Assembly: GCF_015354315.1 (NCBI RefSeq)
Contig: NZ_JADKYY010000007.1
Location: 83,452 to 147,451, forward strand
Reading direction: 5' to 3'
DNA length: 64,000 nt
From: Planobacterium oryzisoli
GTDB lineage: Bacteria > Bacteroidota > Bacteroidia > Flavobacteriales > Weeksellaceae
In this document: piece after piece, positions 9,868 to 18,013 of the stretch
Layout of the letters: the number at the start of each line of letters is the position of its first letter
How positions within the stretch are numbered: position 1 is the stretch's first letter
Position numbers and translations under genes: made by a program
Notes under the pieces: model-generated
What the model saw: the letters and a program-made list of their open reading frames with translations, nothing else
What the model was told of the DNA's origin: nothing
Databases searched by the model: none

Positions 9868-11224
9868 TACATATAAATCCTTTTATTTCGTAGGTATAGG
9901 CGGAATTGGAATGAGCGCTCTTGCCCGGTACTTTCATGCATCGGGAAGAGAGGTATTAGGGTACGACCGTACTTCAACCAAATTAACGCGTGCATTAGAA
10001 CAGGAAGGTATTTCTCTGACCTATCAGGATGAACTAAGTGAAAAGATCCATGCGCTAGCACCGGCTGATACCTTGGTAGTATATACCCCGGCTATTAAGA
10101 AACTGAAAATACTGGATTATTTTTCTGCCCAAGGTTTTACAGTGCTTAAGCGTGCCAAGGTACTAGGAATGATAACCCGGCAGTCGCAGTCCATCGCCGT
10201 GGCAGGAACCCATGGGAAAACCACCACATCAACGCTTCTGGGGCATCTGGCCACAGAGGTAGGACTTCCTATCTCGTGCTTTTTGGGTGGAATCTCTGAG
10301 AATTTTAAATCCAACTTTCACTTTACAGGAGACAAGTACTCTGTTGTTGAAGCGGACGAATACGACCGAAGTTTTTTGAATCTTTCGCCGGATTGGGCAA
10401 TACTCACCTCCATAGATGCGGACCACCTGGATATCTATGGCGATGCAAAAACCATTGAAGAAGGTTTCTATGAATTTTCTTCGTTGGTTTCTAATCCTCG
10501 GCAGCTATTCGTAAGAAAAGGTATCCCCATGAAGCGGGACGTGGTGTACTATGCGGTAAATGAGCAGGCAGAAGTGTACTCGGACAACCTTTCCATTAAT
10601 GAAGGCTGGATGAGCTTTTCGCTTCATTCTCCTTGGGGCAATGGAGCGTTTCGCTGGAGAATTCCAGGAACGCATAATGTAGAAAATGCGACAGCTGCTT
10701 TAGGCCTTCTTTTAAGCTTGGGTGCACCGATGGAAAAGCTTCAAAAAGCGTTGGAAAATTTCAAAGGAATTCGTCGGCGCTATACAATGCATTCGTTTTC
10801 GAACGGCAAAATCCTGGTGGATGATTATGCACATCATCCCACGGAATTAAATGCAGTAATAGGCTCGATAAAGACGTTTTATCCAGGAAAAAAACTCCTG
10901 GTAGTATTTCAGCCACATCTCTACTCACGTACCCGTGACTTTGCGAGAGATTTTGCTAAAAGCCTGGGCCAGGCCGACCAGTTGCTTTTGCTCGATATCT
11001 ACCCGGCACGGGAAATACAAGAGGACTATCCAGGGATTACCGGAGAGTGGTTGCTTGAGAAAGTGGAACTAGAAAATAAACATACAACGAAATTAGAACA
11101 CGCACTAGAATCTATTAAGAACTACGGATTCGATATCCTTCTCCTGGCAGGAGCAGGGGATATTGACACCCTCTACGATCCGGTGTATCAGTGGCTAGAC
11201 CAAGAAAACAGAAGTACAGAATGA
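9854..11224 (+). CDS. murC: UDP-N-acetylmuramate--L-alanine ligase MurC
   Basis: A cytoplasmic ligase that attaches L-alanine to UDP-MurNAc, the first Mur-ligase step. Visible motifs are the N-terminal GIGGIGMSALARY nucleotide-sugar loop (about residues 15-27), the P-loop AGTHGKTTTSTLLG (about 117-130), VVEADEYDRSFL and DDYAHHPTEL. The 456-residue length is typical. It overlaps murG by 14 bases and shares ATGA with ftsQ. No ddl gene lies between murC and ftsQ, unlike in E. coli. Confidence 0.96.
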   Translation: METLNTYKSFYFVGIGGIGMSALARYFHASGREVLGYDRTSTKLTRALEQEGISLTYQDELSEKIHALAPADTLVVYTPAIKKLKILDYFSAQGFTVLKRAKVLGMITRQSQSIAVAGTHGKTTTSTLLGHLATEVGLPISCFLGGISENFKSNFHFTGDKYSVVEADEYDRSFLNLSPDWAILTSIDADHLDIYGDAKTIEEGFYEFSSLVSNPRQLFVRKGIPMKRDVVYYAVNEQAEVYSDNLSINEGWMSFSLHSPWGNGAFRWRIPGTHNVENATAALGLLLSLGAPMEKLQKALENFKGIRRRYTMHSFSNGKILVDDYAHHPTELNAVIGSIKTFYPGKKLLVVFQPHLYSRTRDFARDFAKSLGQADQLLLLDIYPAREIQEDYPGITGEWLLEKVELENKHTTKLEHALESIKNYGFDILLLAGAGDIDTLYDPVYQWLDQENRSTE

Positions 11225-12054
11225 AAAATAAGTGGCGTTTTCTTAAAATTATAGTTACAGTAATCCTCTTTGGATTTTTACTGAGTTTCTCCCTAAAGAG
11301 ATTCAGTGAAAAGCCGGTGCGCAAAGTAAGCGTCAAACTGCTGGAAAGACCGGGAGAGAATAAGGTATACTTTATTGATGAGAAGAATGTAGTAAACTAC
11401 ATAAGGTCTGCCACGCCAACCGGTAAAATTGGAGATGTAGATATTCCTGCATTAGAAAAGAAGGTTCGCTCATTTCCTAGTGTGGACAGTGGTAATGTGT
11501 ATCTGAATCTCAATGGGGACCTCAATGTAGATATAAAACAGAAGATTCCCGTATTTAGACTCAGGAAGAAAAACTCCGATTTCTACGTGGACGCTAAAGG
11601 AAATGAGTTCCCACTCTCTAAGACCTACTCCCATCCATGCATGTTGGTAACCGGTGATGTGGAGCGCAAGGAATATGTGGACCTTGCCCGTTTGGTACAG
11701 AAGATCAATGAAGATCGATTTTCAAGAACTTATTTTATTGGAATTTCCAAAGAAGAAGGCAGCTACCATCTTTTGACCAGTGAGGGACATTATAAAGTAG
11801 AGATTGGAAATTTAAAAAATATCGATTTTAAGGTGAAAGGCTTTAAAACGTTTGTGGAGAAATACCTGGTGTATCAGAATCCGCTGAAGTATAAGAAAAT
11901 ATCTGTGCGTTACGACAATCAGATAGTTACTACGTTGAACCCCGCATTCAAGGAGAGCGACAGGATAATTAAAGAACAGGAACAGGATCTTTCCAATGCT
12001 CCGGAACTGGAGCGTTTACGAGCGCTGGAGCGTGCGGCAATTCGAAACAGGTAA
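11221..12054 (+). CDS. ftsQ: Cell division protein FtsQ-like
   Basis: A bitopic divisome protein of 277 residues: short basic N-terminus, one membrane helix at about residues 7-24, then a periplasmic region whose first part fits a POTRA-like domain and whose second part resembles the FtsQ/DivIB beta domain. I chose the ATG at 11221 because it overlaps the murC stop as ATGA and places the anchor at the start; a GTG at 11191 would add ten basic residues. Sequence conservation is weak, so the name rests on topology and position before ftsA. The last 25 or so residues are charged and probably helical. Confidence 0.85.
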   Translation: MKNKWRFLKIIVTVILFGFLLSFSLKRFSEKPVRKVSVKLLERPGENKVYFIDEKNVVNYIRSATPTGKIGDVDIPALEKKVRSFPSVDSGNVYLNLNGDLNVDIKQKIPVFRLRKKNSDFYVDAKGNEFPLSKTYSHPCMLVTGDVERKEYVDLARLVQKINEDRFSRTYFIGISKEEGSYHLLTSEGHYKVEIGNLKNIDFKVKGFKTFVEKYLVYQNPLKYKKISVRYDNQIVTTLNPAFKESDRIIKEQEQDLSNAPELERLRALERAAIRNR

Positions 12055-12059
12055 AATAA

Positions 12060-13463
12060 ATGAGAACAAATCAAATCGAAAATACAATGGAAAATCAAGA
12101 GTATTCAGTAGGTCTGGATATAGGCACAACCAAGATTGTTGCCATCGTAGGCCGCCGTACTGCGCACGGTAAAATTGAAGTACTGGGAGTAGGTAAGTCC
12201 AAGAGTTTAGGTGTGCACAAGGGCATAGTAAACAACATTTCCCAAACCATTACATCAATTAAGACCGCCGTGAGCGAAGCGGAACGCAGCGCAGGAGTTA
12301 AAATTCAAAAGGTTACGGTTGGAATAGCGGGCAAACATATTCGGTCGCTTCAGCATTCCGATTATATTATGAGAGAAAACCCAGACCAGTATATAACCGA
12401 GTCCGACATTGAAATGCTAAAGGAGCAGGTTAAAAAGCTGGTTATGCTTCCTGGGGAAGAGATAATTCATGTGCTTCCTCAAGAATATAAAGTGGATTCA
12501 CAGGGCGAAATTCAGGAACCTGTAGGGATGCACGGGAAACGCCTGGAGGCCAATTTCCACGTAGTGGTAGGTCAGATGGGCAGTATCCGAAACATCGCAC
12601 GGTGCGTGCGGGAGGCCGGACTGGAAATGGAAGCCCTTACACTCGAGCCACTGGCATCCTCTGAGGCAGTACTGACCACAGAAGAGAAGGAAGCAGGGGT
12701 AGCGATTGTAGATATAGGCGGGGGAACTACAGACATCGCCATATTCAAAGACAATATAATACGCCATACCTGCGTAATTCCTTATGGAGGGGGAATCATT
12801 ACCGAGGATATCAAAGAGGGGTGCTCCATCATTGAGAAACACGCCGAGCAACTGAAGATGAAATTCGGATCCGCGGTTCCGGAACTGGAGCGCGATACGA
12901 CCTTTGTCACCATACCGGGACTCCACGGAAGACCCGATAAGGAAATCTCTTTAAAAACCCTTGCAAAGATCATTAATGCAAGAGTGGAGGAAATTCTCGA
13001 TATGGTCAATACAGAACTTAAAGCTTATGGCGCATTTGAACAGAAGAAAAAACTTATTGCAGGCATTGTACTGACAGGTGGAGGTTCCAATCTTAAGAAT
13101 ATGAGGCATTTAACCAATTTCAGTACCGGTTTTGACTCCAGGCTGGGATTTGCCAACGAATATATATCCAACGATAAAAATCAGCTTTTAAAGGGTCCTG
13201 AATATGCCACTTCGATTGGCCTTCTCATGGAAAGCTTAAAAATACGCGATAAAAAGGGAAGCGTGCAGGACGAGCATCGTGCTACCCAAGGGATTCAGTC
13301 CTCGCACCCATCGGAGCCCGTTAGTCAAGATGGGGCCGAAGCAACGGATCTTCCAGCTATGGAGACTCAAGAACTGCAGGTAGAACAGCAAAAGGCAGGC
13401 AAGCTGACGATAGGGCAGAAGATCATGGAAAGTGTAAAGAAATTTTTTGAAGAAGTTGAATAA
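12060..13463 (+). CDS. ftsA: Cell division protein FtsA
   Basis: An actin-like ATPase that tethers FtsZ filaments to the membrane. The phosphate-1 motif VGLDIGTTKIVAIVG follows the start, VDIGGGTTDIAIF is phosphate-2 and GIVLTGGGSNL is the adenosine motif. After the fold ends near residue 395 comes a polar linker of about 50 residues and a terminal amphipathic helix (IGQKIMESVKKFFEEVE) that should be the membrane-targeting sequence. The ATG at 12087 (MENQEYSVG) gives an N-terminus closer to orthologues and may be the true start. ftsZ follows after 14 bases. Confidence 0.95.
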   Translation: MRTNQIENTMENQEYSVGLDIGTTKIVAIVGRRTAHGKIEVLGVGKSKSLGVHKGIVNNISQTITSIKTAVSEAERSAGVKIQKVTVGIAGKHIRSLQHSDYIMRENPDQYITESDIEMLKEQVKKLVMLPGEEIIHVLPQEYKVDSQGEIQEPVGMHGKRLEANFHVVVGQMGSIRNIARCVREAGLEMEALTLEPLASSEAVLTTEEKEAGVAIVDIGGGTTDIAIFKDNIIRHTCVIPYGGGIITEDIKEGCSIIEKHAEQLKMKFGSAVPELERDTTFVTIPGLHGRPDKEISLKTLAKIINARVEEILDMVNTELKAYGAFEQKKKLIAGIVLTGGGSNLKNMRHLTNFSTGFDSRLGFANEYISNDKNQLLKGPEYATSIGLLMESLKIRDKKGSVQDEHRATQGIQSSHPSEPVSQDGAEATDLPAMETQELQVEQQKAGKLTIGQKIMESVKKFFEEVE

Positions 13464-13477
13464 TAAAAAATAGAAAT

Positions 13478-15247
13478 ATGGAAAGTTTTGCAACACAAGG
13501 ATTCTCATTTGATTTGCCAAAGGGAAATTCTTCAATAATAAAAGTAATAGGCGTTGGAGGTGGTGGAAACAACGCGCTAAAGCACATGTACGAGACCGGG
13601 ATCCACGGAGTGGATTTCGTGGTTTGCAATACCGATGCGCAAACTCTAGATAATAACCCCGTAGCCAATAAAGTACAGCTTGGGGCTTCCACGACCGAAG
13701 GACTGGGCGCTGGTGCCGATCCGGACGTAGGCGAGAAGGCAGCTATTGAAAGCATGGACGAGATTAAGGCTGCCCTGGGTCAGAATACCAAAATGGTTTT
13801 TATAACCGCGGGTATGGGGGGCGGTACCGGAACGGGCGCCGCACCGGTTATTGCCAAGGTGGCCAAAGAGATGGGAATCCTAACCATAGGAATTGTCACC
13901 GTGCCATTCAGTTTCGAAGGCAAGCGAAGGCTGGAACAGGCAGAAATAGGCCTGGATAAATTACGAAGCAATGTAGATTCTCTCATTGTAATTAACAACG
14001 ACAAACTGCGTCAACAGTTTGGGGATTTAGGATTTAAGCAGGGATTTGCAAAAGCGGACGAAGTGCTCACCAACGCAGCCAAAGGTATGGCGGAGGTAAT
14101 CACAGGATATTTCGACGTAAATATTGACTTCCGTGATGCTAAGAGCGTACTGCAAAACTCCGGTACTGCACTTATGTCTACGGGCCGCGCACAGGGAGAG
14201 AATAAAGCGGAGGAGGCAGTGAAGAAAGCACTGGACTCCCCACTGTTAAACGACAACAAGATCACTGGGGCGAAAAATGTGCTTCTTCTCATCCGAAGCG
14301 GAAACGAAGAAGTTACGATGGACGAAATAGGAGTGATTATGGACCATATCCAAAAAGAAGCAGGACATACTGCAGACATTATTTTTGGAGTGGGGACGGA
14401 CGAAGAATTAGGAGATGCCGTTAGCGTACTGGTTATAGCAACAGGTTTTGCTAAGGACAACCGCAAATACGATGGCCCTACCGAAAAAATTCGGTTTTCT
14501 CTGGAGGATTCCAGTGCGCAGCGCCGCGAATCCCCATTTAAAACGAAGGCAGAAGTGTTAGGAAAAGCAGAACCTTCCCAGCAGAATGTCTTCCGTTTGG
14601 ACGACGAAGAAGACAGAGGCTTTAGCCCGCTGGATGGTAACAGTCCTGCCATGAGTATCACTGCAAATCCGATGATGGTTCTTGAAGACCCCCAGACAGA
14701 AACCCCAACGCAAACCGAGTCCCTAGAACTGGATTTGTTTAGCTTTGAGGAATCTGAGGGTGACCTTCAGGCCGAGTCTTTCACGTTTGAAACCGAAGAA
14801 AAGCAGCATACAACGGCGCAGGACACCGGTGCGCAGGAGACTCCAGTAGAATTTGCTTTTAAAATAGCGGAGCAGCCGCTTGAGGATGCGCAGGAATCCA
14901 TGGAAGCCGCTGCTAAGGACATTACAAAGCCTCAAGAGCAGATTACAACAAGTGCCGATCTTTCATCACAGGTTGAAGAAAAAGTAGAGGAGCAGCAGTT
15001 TACCTTTATAGAGAAGCCAGTGGATCAGGATAAAGTTCGTGAAAGAAGAAATAAGCTGAAGGAGTTTAACTCGCGCTATCAGGTAGTGGATGAAAAAAAT
15101 GAATTTGAGACTATTCCGGCCTTTAGAAGAAAAAACATCTCCCTGGGTGATCAGCACCATTCGACCTCCACTATCGGTTCATTCCTCACGGAAGACCAAG
15201 AGCCCCGTGTACGGGAGAATCAGTATCTAAATAAAGACGTGGATTAA
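13478..15247 (+). CDS. ftsZ: Cell division GTPase FtsZ
   Basis: A tubulin-like GTPase that forms the Z-ring. The N-terminal [12 protein letters not shown] loop and the tubulin signature GGGTGTG at residues 114-120 are intact, as is the T7 region with NNDKLRQQF. The GTPase core ends near residue 330; a long acidic, Gln/Glu-rich linker of about 200 residues follows. The conserved C-terminal peptide that binds FtsA ([12 protein letters not shown]) ends at residue 556 and is followed by a further 33 residues, so it is not terminal. At 589 residues it is much longer than E. coli FtsZ (383), mostly through the linker. Confidence 0.97.
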   Translation: MESFATQGFSFDLPKGNSSIIKVIGVGGGGNNALKHMYETGIHGVDFVVCNTDAQTLDNNPVANKVQLGASTTEGLGAGADPDVGEKAAIESMDEIKAALGQNTKMVFITAGMGGGTGTGAAPVIAKVAKEMGILTIGIVTVPFSFEGKRRLEQAEIGLDKLRSNVDSLIVINNDKLRQQFGDLGFKQGFAKADEVLTNAAKGMAEVITGYFDVNIDFRDAKSVLQNSGTALMSTGRAQGENKAEEAVKKALDSPLLNDNKITGAKNVLLLIRSGNEEVTMDEIGVIMDHIQKEAGHTADIIFGVGTDEELGDAVSVLVIATGFAKDNRKYDGPTEKIRFSLEDSSAQRRESPFKTKAEVLGKAEPSQQNVFRLDDEEDRGFSPLDGNSPAMSITANPMMVLEDPQTETPTQTESLELDLFSFEESEGDLQAESFTFETEEKQHTTAQDTGAQETPVEFAFKIAEQPLEDAQESMEAAAKDITKPQEQITTSADLSSQVEEKVEEQQFTFIEKPVDQDKVRERRNKLKEFNSRYQVVDEKNEFETIPAFRRKNISLGDQHHSTSTIGSFLTEDQEPRVRENQYLNKDVD

Positions 15248-15262
15248 TACCTATTTCGTGTT

Positions 15263-15709
15263 ATGAGCTTAGAAATTACGATCACAGAAGCCATCAAGGC
15301 TGCTATGCGTTCCAAGGACAAAGTAGCACTGGATGCCCTGCGGGCAGTAAAAAGCCAGCTTCAACTTCTTAAAACAGAGAACAGGGATCAGGAGATTACT
15401 TCCGAGCAGGAAATCAGCATACTACAGAGACTGATAAAACAAAGAAAAGATTCCATTACGCAGTTTTCTGCGCAAGGAAGGGAAGATTTATCTGAAGTAG
15501 AGCGTGCACAGATGGAGGTAATTGAACGGTTTCTTCCTGCGCAGCTTACCGAGGAGGAATTGGAAGTTCAGGTCCGCATGCTGATCGAACAGACCGGCGC
15601 CTCAAGCATTAAGGATCTGGGGAAGGTAATGCCGTTGGCAACTAAAACCCTGGCCGGAAAATCCGACGGAAAGAGTATCTCGGAGATGGTCAAAAAACTA
15701 TTGTCCTAA
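15263..15709 (+). CDS. GatB/YqeY domain protein
   Basis: A soluble 148-residue protein of the YqeY family, which shares the tRNA-binding tail domain of the GatB amidotransferase subunit. MSLEITITEAIKAAMRSKD at the start, ALRAVKSQLQLL near residues 25-36 and the C-terminal GKSDGKSISEMVK are typical. The molecular role is not established. It lies 15 bases after ftsZ and before a strong terminator, so it is probably the last gene of the dcw transcript. Confidence 0.9.
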   Translation: MSLEITITEAIKAAMRSKDKVALDALRAVKSQLQLLKTENRDQEITSEQEISILQRLIKQRKDSITQFSAQGREDLSEVERAQMEVIERFLPAQLTEEELEVQVRMLIEQTGASSIKDLGKVMPLATKTLAGKSDGKSISEMVKKLLS

Positions 15710-15758
15710 AATGGACGTTTAGGCAGGATATTCAACCTTTGCATATCGATTTGATTGT

Positions 15759-15788
15759 AGCCCGGAGCGTACGTCTCCGGGCTTTTTA
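15759..15788 (+). terminator. Rho-independent terminator of the dcw cluster
   Basis: A 9-bp perfect stem (AGCCCGGAG at 15759-15767 pairing with CTCCGGGCT at 15775-15783), a 7-base loop and a run of five T. It lies 50 bases after the yqeY-like gene and marks the end of the dcw transcript. Confidence 0.92.
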
Positions 15789-15863
15789 TGTCAATTTGGC
15801 TTATACGTAGGTATGGAACAGTTTTGCTTTTAGTACTTTAAGAAAGGATCGGATTTTTATCTG

Positions 15864-15871
15864 TAACTTTG
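15864..15871 (+). promoter_or_regulatory. Candidate -7 element before the bacilliredoxin gene
   Basis: TAACTTTG matches the Bacteroidota -7 consensus TAnnTTTG and lies 34 bases before the ATG at 15906. I found no convincing TTG -33 box at the expected distance. Confidence 0.6.
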
Positions 15872-15905
15872 CAAAAGGATTATTTATAACTAAAAATTTA
15901 TTGAT

Positions 15906-16316
15906 ATGTATCCAGAAGAATTGGTATTGCCTATGAAGGCAGAACTTACAAATAACGGGTTTGAGGACCTGACTACTGCAGAGCAGGTAAATGAGGCGCT
16001 TAAAAAGCAGGGAACCACTCTGGTGATGGTAAACTCTGTTTGTGGGTGCGCGGCAGGTGCTGCAAGACCCGGAGTAGTGCACTCCCTGACAGGGAGCAAG
16101 AAGCCGGACCAGTTAGTTACCGTGTTTGCAGGATTTGATACTGAAGCCGTGGCGGAGGCCAGAAAGCATTTCGCGCCGTTTCCACCGAGTTCTCCAAGCG
16201 TAGCCCTTTTCAAAGACGGCGAGCTTGTACACATGTTGGAGAGACACCACATTGAGGGTAATCCTGCAGGAGCTATTGCGGCTAATTTGCAGGCAGCCTA
16301 TGAGGAATACTGCTAA
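15906..16316 (+). CDS. BrxA/BrxB family bacilliredoxin
   Basis: A small thioredoxin-like protein of 136 residues of the YphP/YqiW (BrxA/BrxB) family. The CGC active site occurs in NSVCGCAAGAARPG (about residues 39-52), followed by the FAGFDTEAV and FPPSSPSVALF segments and the RHHIEG motif of this family. In Bacillus these proteins remove bacillithiol from mixed disulfides; whether this organism makes bacillithiol cannot be told from this window. It is monocistronic, with its own -7 element and terminator. Confidence 0.93.
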   Translation: MYPEELVLPMKAELTNNGFEDLTTAEQVNEALKKQGTTLVMVNSVCGCAAGAARPGVVHSLTGSKKPDQLVTVFAGFDTEAVAEARKHFAPFPPSSPSVALFKDGELVHMLERHHIEGNPAGAIAANLQAAYEEYC

Positions 16317-16337
16317 AAAGACGAAACGTAAAAGAGG

Positions 16338-16370
16338 GTCCTGGAAAGTTTGATTTCCAGGACTTTTTTT
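16338..16370 (+). terminator. Rho-independent terminator after the bacilliredoxin gene
   Basis: A 10-bp perfect stem (GTCCTGGAAA at 16338-16347 with TTTCCAGGAC at 16354-16363), a 6-base loop and a run of T to 16370. It lies between convergent genes; the upstream As are few, so it serves the plus strand best. Confidence 0.92.
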
Positions 16371-16379
16371 ATGCCTCAA

Positions 16380-17783
16380 TTAGCCAAAAAAGAGGTAGGC
16401 AAGACTAATTGCAGTGATAATACCTACTAAATCCGCAAGAAGCATGGTACCCACTGTATATCGGATATTTCTGATTCCTACTGCTCCAAAATACACTGCA
16501 ATCACATAGAAAGTGGTATCCGAGCTTCCTTGCAGAATTCCCGCCAGGCGGGAAGGAAAGCTGTCCGGACCAAAGGTGGTCATAGTATCTACCATCATAC
16601 CGCGCGCACCGGATCCGCTTAAAGGTTTAATTAAAGCGGTAGGAAGACCATCTACAAACCGGGTATCCATATTTGCGGCAGATGCTACGTACTTCATTCC
16701 ATCTATTATAATTTCAAACACGCCCGAGGTGCGTAGCAGCGAAATAGCTATGAGCATTCCCACCAAATACGGAATAATCTTTACGCAGGTCCAAAAACCT
16801 TCCTTTGCTCCTTCGATAAACGCGTCAAAGATGTTGATCTTCTTATAAATTCCTCCCAGGATAATCGCAAAGAATATAAAGAGAATCATTCCATTACTGA
16901 GCACTTTGCTGAAACCATCCAATTCATCCTTGCTTAACTGAACCAAATACACCACAAGCAGCGCAATAGCCGCAGAAATCCCCCCTATATAAGCAAGGAC
17001 AATGGGCTGAAACAAATTAATACGCTGCTTTATGGAAACAATGATCATTGCGGCCATCGTAGCGGCAAAAGTAGCGATAAGACAAGGCAGGAATATATCG
17101 GTAGGGGTTTGTGAACCCATCGATGCCCGTATGGCAATAATCGATACCGGAATTAAGGTAAGACCGCTGGCGTGCAGGCACAGAAACATCACCTGTGCAT
17201 TGCTGGCCGTGTCTTTGGAAGGGTTAAGGGTCTGAAGACTTTCCATTGCCTTAAGTCCAAACGGCGTTGCAGCATTGTCCAGACCGAGTAGATTTGCACT
17301 GAAATTGAGCGTCATATGGCCAAAAGAGGGGTGGTTCTTAGGTATTTCCGGGAATAGGCGTGAGAAAAAAGGTTGGATGATCCGCGAAAGAAGATTTATT
17401 CCTCCCGCCTTTTCGGCAATGCTCATAAATCCCATAAAAAGAGTCATTATACCAATTAAACCCAGACAGATTTTTACGGCCGTCTCCGAGGTGCCAATGA
17501 CTCCGTCGGTCGACTGAATGCGGTAGATCTGCACACTGGAGGAACCTTCCACTTTTTTGTATCCGATATGATCTACTTTGGTATCTGGTGCAGTTTCCAG
17601 CGCATACTGAACGTTCATAGGAAGCGAGGCCAGTGGCTGAGAAGCTATTGCGACTGTATCTCCCCCTTTTCCTACCACCATATCATTGTAGATTGCCTTG
17701 TAATTAGGAGAAAACAAATACTTAATGCTGGCAACCACAATTGCCACTATTATAAATGCGGACCAAATCCTACTTAGCACCAT
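16380..17783 (-). CDS. Fused SpmA-SpmB nucleoside-recognition (Gate) membrane protein
   Basis: A polytopic inner-membrane protein of 467 residues. After one N-terminal helix and a periplasmic insertion (about residues 25-100), two halves follow. The first contains NLLGLDNAATPFGLKAME (about 180-197), typical of SpmA; the second contains the LIKPLSGSGARGMM and LQGSSDTTFYV motifs typical of SpmB. The single-chain fusion is the usual form in Bacteroidota, which do not sporulate, so the old sporulation name says little about function. A transport or gating role is inferred from the Gate domain only. Confidence 0.88.
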   Translation of the reverse strand: MVLSRIWSAFIIVAIVVASIKYLFSPNYKAIYNDMVVGKGGDTVAIASQPLASLPMNVQYALETAPDTKVDHIGYKKVEGSSSVQIYRIQSTDGVIGTSETAVKICLGLIGIMTLFMGFMSIAEKAGGINLLSRIIQPFFSRLFPEIPKNHPSFGHMTLNFSANLLGLDNAATPFGLKAMESLQTLNPSKDTASNAQVMFLCLHASGLTLIPVSIIAIRASMGSQTPTDIFLPCLIATFAATMAAMIIVSIKQRINLFQPIVLAYIGGISAAIALLVVYLVQLSKDELDGFSKVLSNGMILFIFFAIILGGIYKKINIFDAFIEGAKEGFWTCVKIIPYLVGMLIAISLLRTSGVFEIIIDGMKYVASAANMDTRFVDGLPTALIKPLSGSGARGMMVDTMTTFGPDSFPSRLAGILQGSSDTTFYVIAVYFGAVGIRNIRYTVGTMLLADLVGIITAISLAYLFFG

Positions 17784-17947
17784 GGAATCAAAATTTGGAT
17801 AAATTTAAATTAAAATTTGAATTAACCTTGTATCCGACGGTCGGGAAGTGTTCTTAAAAATGGGTTTTTACTGTAATGGCATTTTTAGGGTGCTAAATGT
17901 CATACGTTTTAGTATGGTACATAAATACTTCGTCTGAAAATGTTTTG

Positions 17948-17955
17948 TAACTTTA
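17948..17955 (+). promoter_or_regulatory. Candidate -7 element before the EF-G-like gene
   Basis: TAACTTTA fits the Bacteroidota -7 element with A for the last G. It lies 58 bases before the start at 18014. No clear -33 box. Confidence 0.45.
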
Positions 17956-18013
17956 TTAACATCAAAATCAGCAGGATACATTATCATGGGTTTTTGAGAC
18001 GTAACAATTAAAA

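Noticed and set aside
14011..14661. Long minus-strand open frame opposite ftsZ
   Set aside because: It is antisense to conserved FtsZ sequence, its protein has low complexity (Ser-rich) and no domain; a shadow of the codon bias in ftsZ.
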